Below, in pieces: positions 61,414 to 64,000 of a stretch of DNA of 64,000 bases. A program made the translations under genes and the position numbers. Within the stretch, counting starts at the first letter, position 1. Every line of letters begins with the position of its first letter. The notes beneath the pieces are model-generated. The model saw nothing but the letters and a program-made list of their open reading frames with translations, made no database searches and was not told where the DNA came from. The stretch lies in NCBI GenBank assembly GCA_013397435.1, contig VZRG01000182.1, positions 426,701-490,700 on the forward strand. The letters run 5' to 3'. This DNA is from Erythrocercus mccallii (Eukaryota; Chordata; Aves; Passeriformes; Dicruridae).

Positions 61414-63964
61414 GCACAAATTCATCTTAATTTTTCCTGACTTCATCTGAGGTTGATCAGCACGTAGGAAACCTTAGCAAAAATTTAAATTTTTAAATTT
61501 CTGCTTTCCTTAAATTAGTCAAAGTATTCCTAAAGCCACAAGCAACTTAAATTTACTTCCTTTCCCTCAAAATTTGAATAAACCAGATTAAATTAATTAT
61601 TATTCTGACAAACCACTGACTCTTTTAAACTCTTTCTCTTTCTGAGAAGATAAATATATACATCAGAACTGTTCCAACTGTTTTGGCAGTTTCATTTTGC
61701 TGAGGTTTGTGCCAATATTTCCTTCGGTTTTAGTCCAGATGGGTTCACACCCCAAATTTAACTGTGACTTTCAGAACTGAGAAAGCTCAGACTCTCAACT
61801 GAAATCTAAGGAAAATGACCTGCACTTGAGAGACATATGAAACCACTTAAATCCAAAGCTTGAGCTGCCTCGTATTTGTTTGAAATGTAGGCCAAAGGTA
61901 TGTATTAAAGCCACAAAGATTACCTGTCTTTTGTCAGACTGACCCAAGTTTCAACTAAAATCCAGATCTGTTTTCTTTGCAAGGATTGAAAATGGTGCCT
62001 GTGGTAACATCAGAGTCTACACCCATTTTTTGGCACCATGATGGAGCAATTCAAGTCCCTTGCTTTTGACATAGTCAAAGTAACAATATTGGGGTGAGGT
62101 TGTTTTCAGCTTCCTGGTGGAAAATAAGAAATGAAAACCCAGCCCAAATCACAAATTTTTAACTCAAACAGCTGTGCTTAAGCCATGCTGAATGAAAAAT
62201 CATGGGATTTTTTTTCCCCCAGTTTGTTGTTTTAACTCTGAGTGGTCAGTTGACTCCTTTGGAATGTGGTGTGAATTAAGAAAATATACACTGAATTTAC
62301 AATCTCATTATCAGAATGAATCTTGTTATCAAGCACTTTCCCTGTGGTATCTCTTGTCTTTCCCAAGTTTAGCTATAAACCGACTTATACACACAATTTT
62401 CCTCTGTACCTGAGAGAGCAGAAGGACTGATCAGTAAATCTGGCATACAACACTGTGAGTCTCATTCTACCATAAGTATTCCCCTCCCAGAGGAGTCATT
62501 TGTTATCTTGAGTAAGTGCTGCACAAACCCTTCGGGCCTGTTATGAGATTTGGGTTAATACCTTTTCTCCAGAAGTGAATTCACTGGTAGGCTCTGTTCA
62601 CCTTCAGAGCAGTGGGTTTGTCTTGAGATGCCCTGACTCAAAATGTCTCCAGGCAGGGATTAGATAAATACTCCACATTTACCTTGCAGAAATCCACAGA
62701 AGTGGATTGTCCAGCACTTTGGAAAATTGCTCCATGAGACGTGTGAACTTTGCTCAAGTTATGTGTCTTGACCCAGAAAGCTAATAGGCTTAAATGAATA
62801 AATTATAGTTAAGAACTGCCCTTTTCCTTTCAACAGATAATTCTTACATTTCTCTCTCTCGCTGCTGGTACTTGGGAGCATAGCAGATCAAGTTTGTGTT
62901 TCCTTAAATCCATTCCCAGTTCCTAACATTATTTCCTTGGTCTGTGTTTCTGTTCTTAGCTACCAGCTCAGAAAACTCAAGCTTCCCAAATGTGCACATT
63001 GAGCAGACAGAAAAATAGTCAATCTGTGCTCCTCTAGAGGAGCAGAGCTCTGTGGACACCCATAAATCCTGATGCACACCCATGCACAGAGGGAGAAAGT
63101 TGAGGCATTGGGAGAAACAAGAAACGTCTCACTGCTGTGCTCACTGACCCCATCACACACATGGGAAAGGAGAAAGTGGCTTTCCCTGTCTCTAATTACC
63201 TCCTGCACCCCCCTCCCACTGCACATGCCACAGCCACAGATCCTCTGTGTATCCAAGAATATCTCGGAAATCCATGTTCTGCCAATCAAGTGAAGCCAAG
63301 GCTGGGGGCCTGAAAGAGCAGGATTTTCTGGTGGATGCTTGGATAACACTCAGAGGGTCAGTGCATAAATCAAATCCGAGACTGCGGGACTGACAAGCAA
63401 GGTACACTGAAATTCCCTGCTGCTGTTGCAGTTGCCTTTGCATGGCTGTTTTGCCATGTGTCTAAATGTCCTGTTCACTGAATTTTCCTATGGGGGAAAA
63501 GGGGCGCAGAGGACTGGAGGATGAGTAGAGTCAGCATTTTATTTTAAATAAGTGCTCTTTAACAGCTGCTCCAAGACTCATTACCATGAGCATTGGAGGA
63601 GGTTGGTATATTTTTGCTCATGCTGGAGGATTGAAGGAACAAACAGATCATGAGTTTTCACAGGTATCCAGGGACACCTGTGTTGCTTGTAATAAAATTC
63701 TGATGGTGCGTGAGATGTGCCAGTTGGTGTTAAAATAGGGAACTCTATTGAGTTAACTAAAAATAGCTTTAAAATCTAAATTGCCAAGAAGGAAGTAAGG
63801 GTTATGTTCTCCTTTTCATTTACTTATCTGTTCATATACATTTATCTGTTATTTATAAGAATGCAGGGAAAAAAAGTTATTCAGCTAAGAACTGTGATTT
63901 ATAAATTGTTACCTTTATCTGAAAAGGAGAAAAACCAAATTAATGCCCTCCTTTAGAGACGTAT
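61414..63964. other. Unique non-coding stretch
   Basis: No gene is recognised; the longest open frame is 129 codons (62960-63349, minus), unrecognised. An AAATTT-rich palindromic patch lies at about 61481-61500. Confidence 0.7.
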
Positions 63965-64000
63965 GAGGTGTTCCTGCCCATGGCAGGGGGCTTGGAACTA
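63965..64000 (+). mobile_element. Start of a CR1 LINE 3' fragment, cut by window edge
   Basis: GAGGTGTTCCTGCCCATGGC and AGGGGGCTTGGAACTA match the final ~60 bp of sense-strand CR1. The copy is truncated very close to its 3' end and continues past position 64000, where the AGATGATCTTTAAGG-type block should follow. Confidence 0.85.

Overview
The window looks like non-coding nuclear DNA from a bird, probably Neoaves and possibly a passerine. The main evidence is a set of short, 5'-truncated CR1 LINE fragments whose 3' tails are typical of avian CR1 and end in short ATTCTATG/TGATTCTG-like tandem motifs. The rest is AT-rich and CpG-poor, with few repeats, as expected of avian intergenic or long intronic sequence. 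The organism call rests on recalled CR1 consensus features, not on a database search.

No protein-coding gene, rRNA or tRNA could be supported. The longest open frames are 208, 174 and 174 codons, which is about what chance gives in 64 kb. None shows a recognisable domain, biased composition or exon structure. The region is best read as a gene desert or the inside of a very long intron. Short exons without a recognisable product cannot be excluded by eye.

Layout: positions 1-5 kb are unique sequence. CR1 pieces lie near 5.1 kb (+), 14.0 kb (-), 15.3-15.6 kb (-, the longest minus-strand copy), 23.9-24.3 kb (+, the longest copy, including decayed ORF2 C-terminal sequence), 25.5 kb (-), 36.4 kb (-), 48.9 kb (+, weak), 51.0 kb (+), 55.0 kb (+, internally deleted) and at the right edge (+, running out of the window). 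Two MIR-like (CORE-SINE) remnants lie in tandem at 43.5-43.9 kb. Microsatellites include a GGAT array at 6.7 kb, a TTA array at 10.9 kb, and a GATATA-type array with a 24-bp higher-order unit at 57.1 kb.

Against this background three short stretches keep many CpG dinucleotides (about 8.0-8.3, 15.8-16.3 and 27.8-28.3 kb). Several AT-rich stretches carry homeodomain-like, C/EBP-like or TCF-like motifs or perfect hairpins. These are the best candidates for regulatory elements. The most unusual window-wide signal is repeated G-run/T-run junctions (GGGTTTTTT or its complement): I count 18, against roughly one expected by base composition. No clear case for a new multi-gene system was found.
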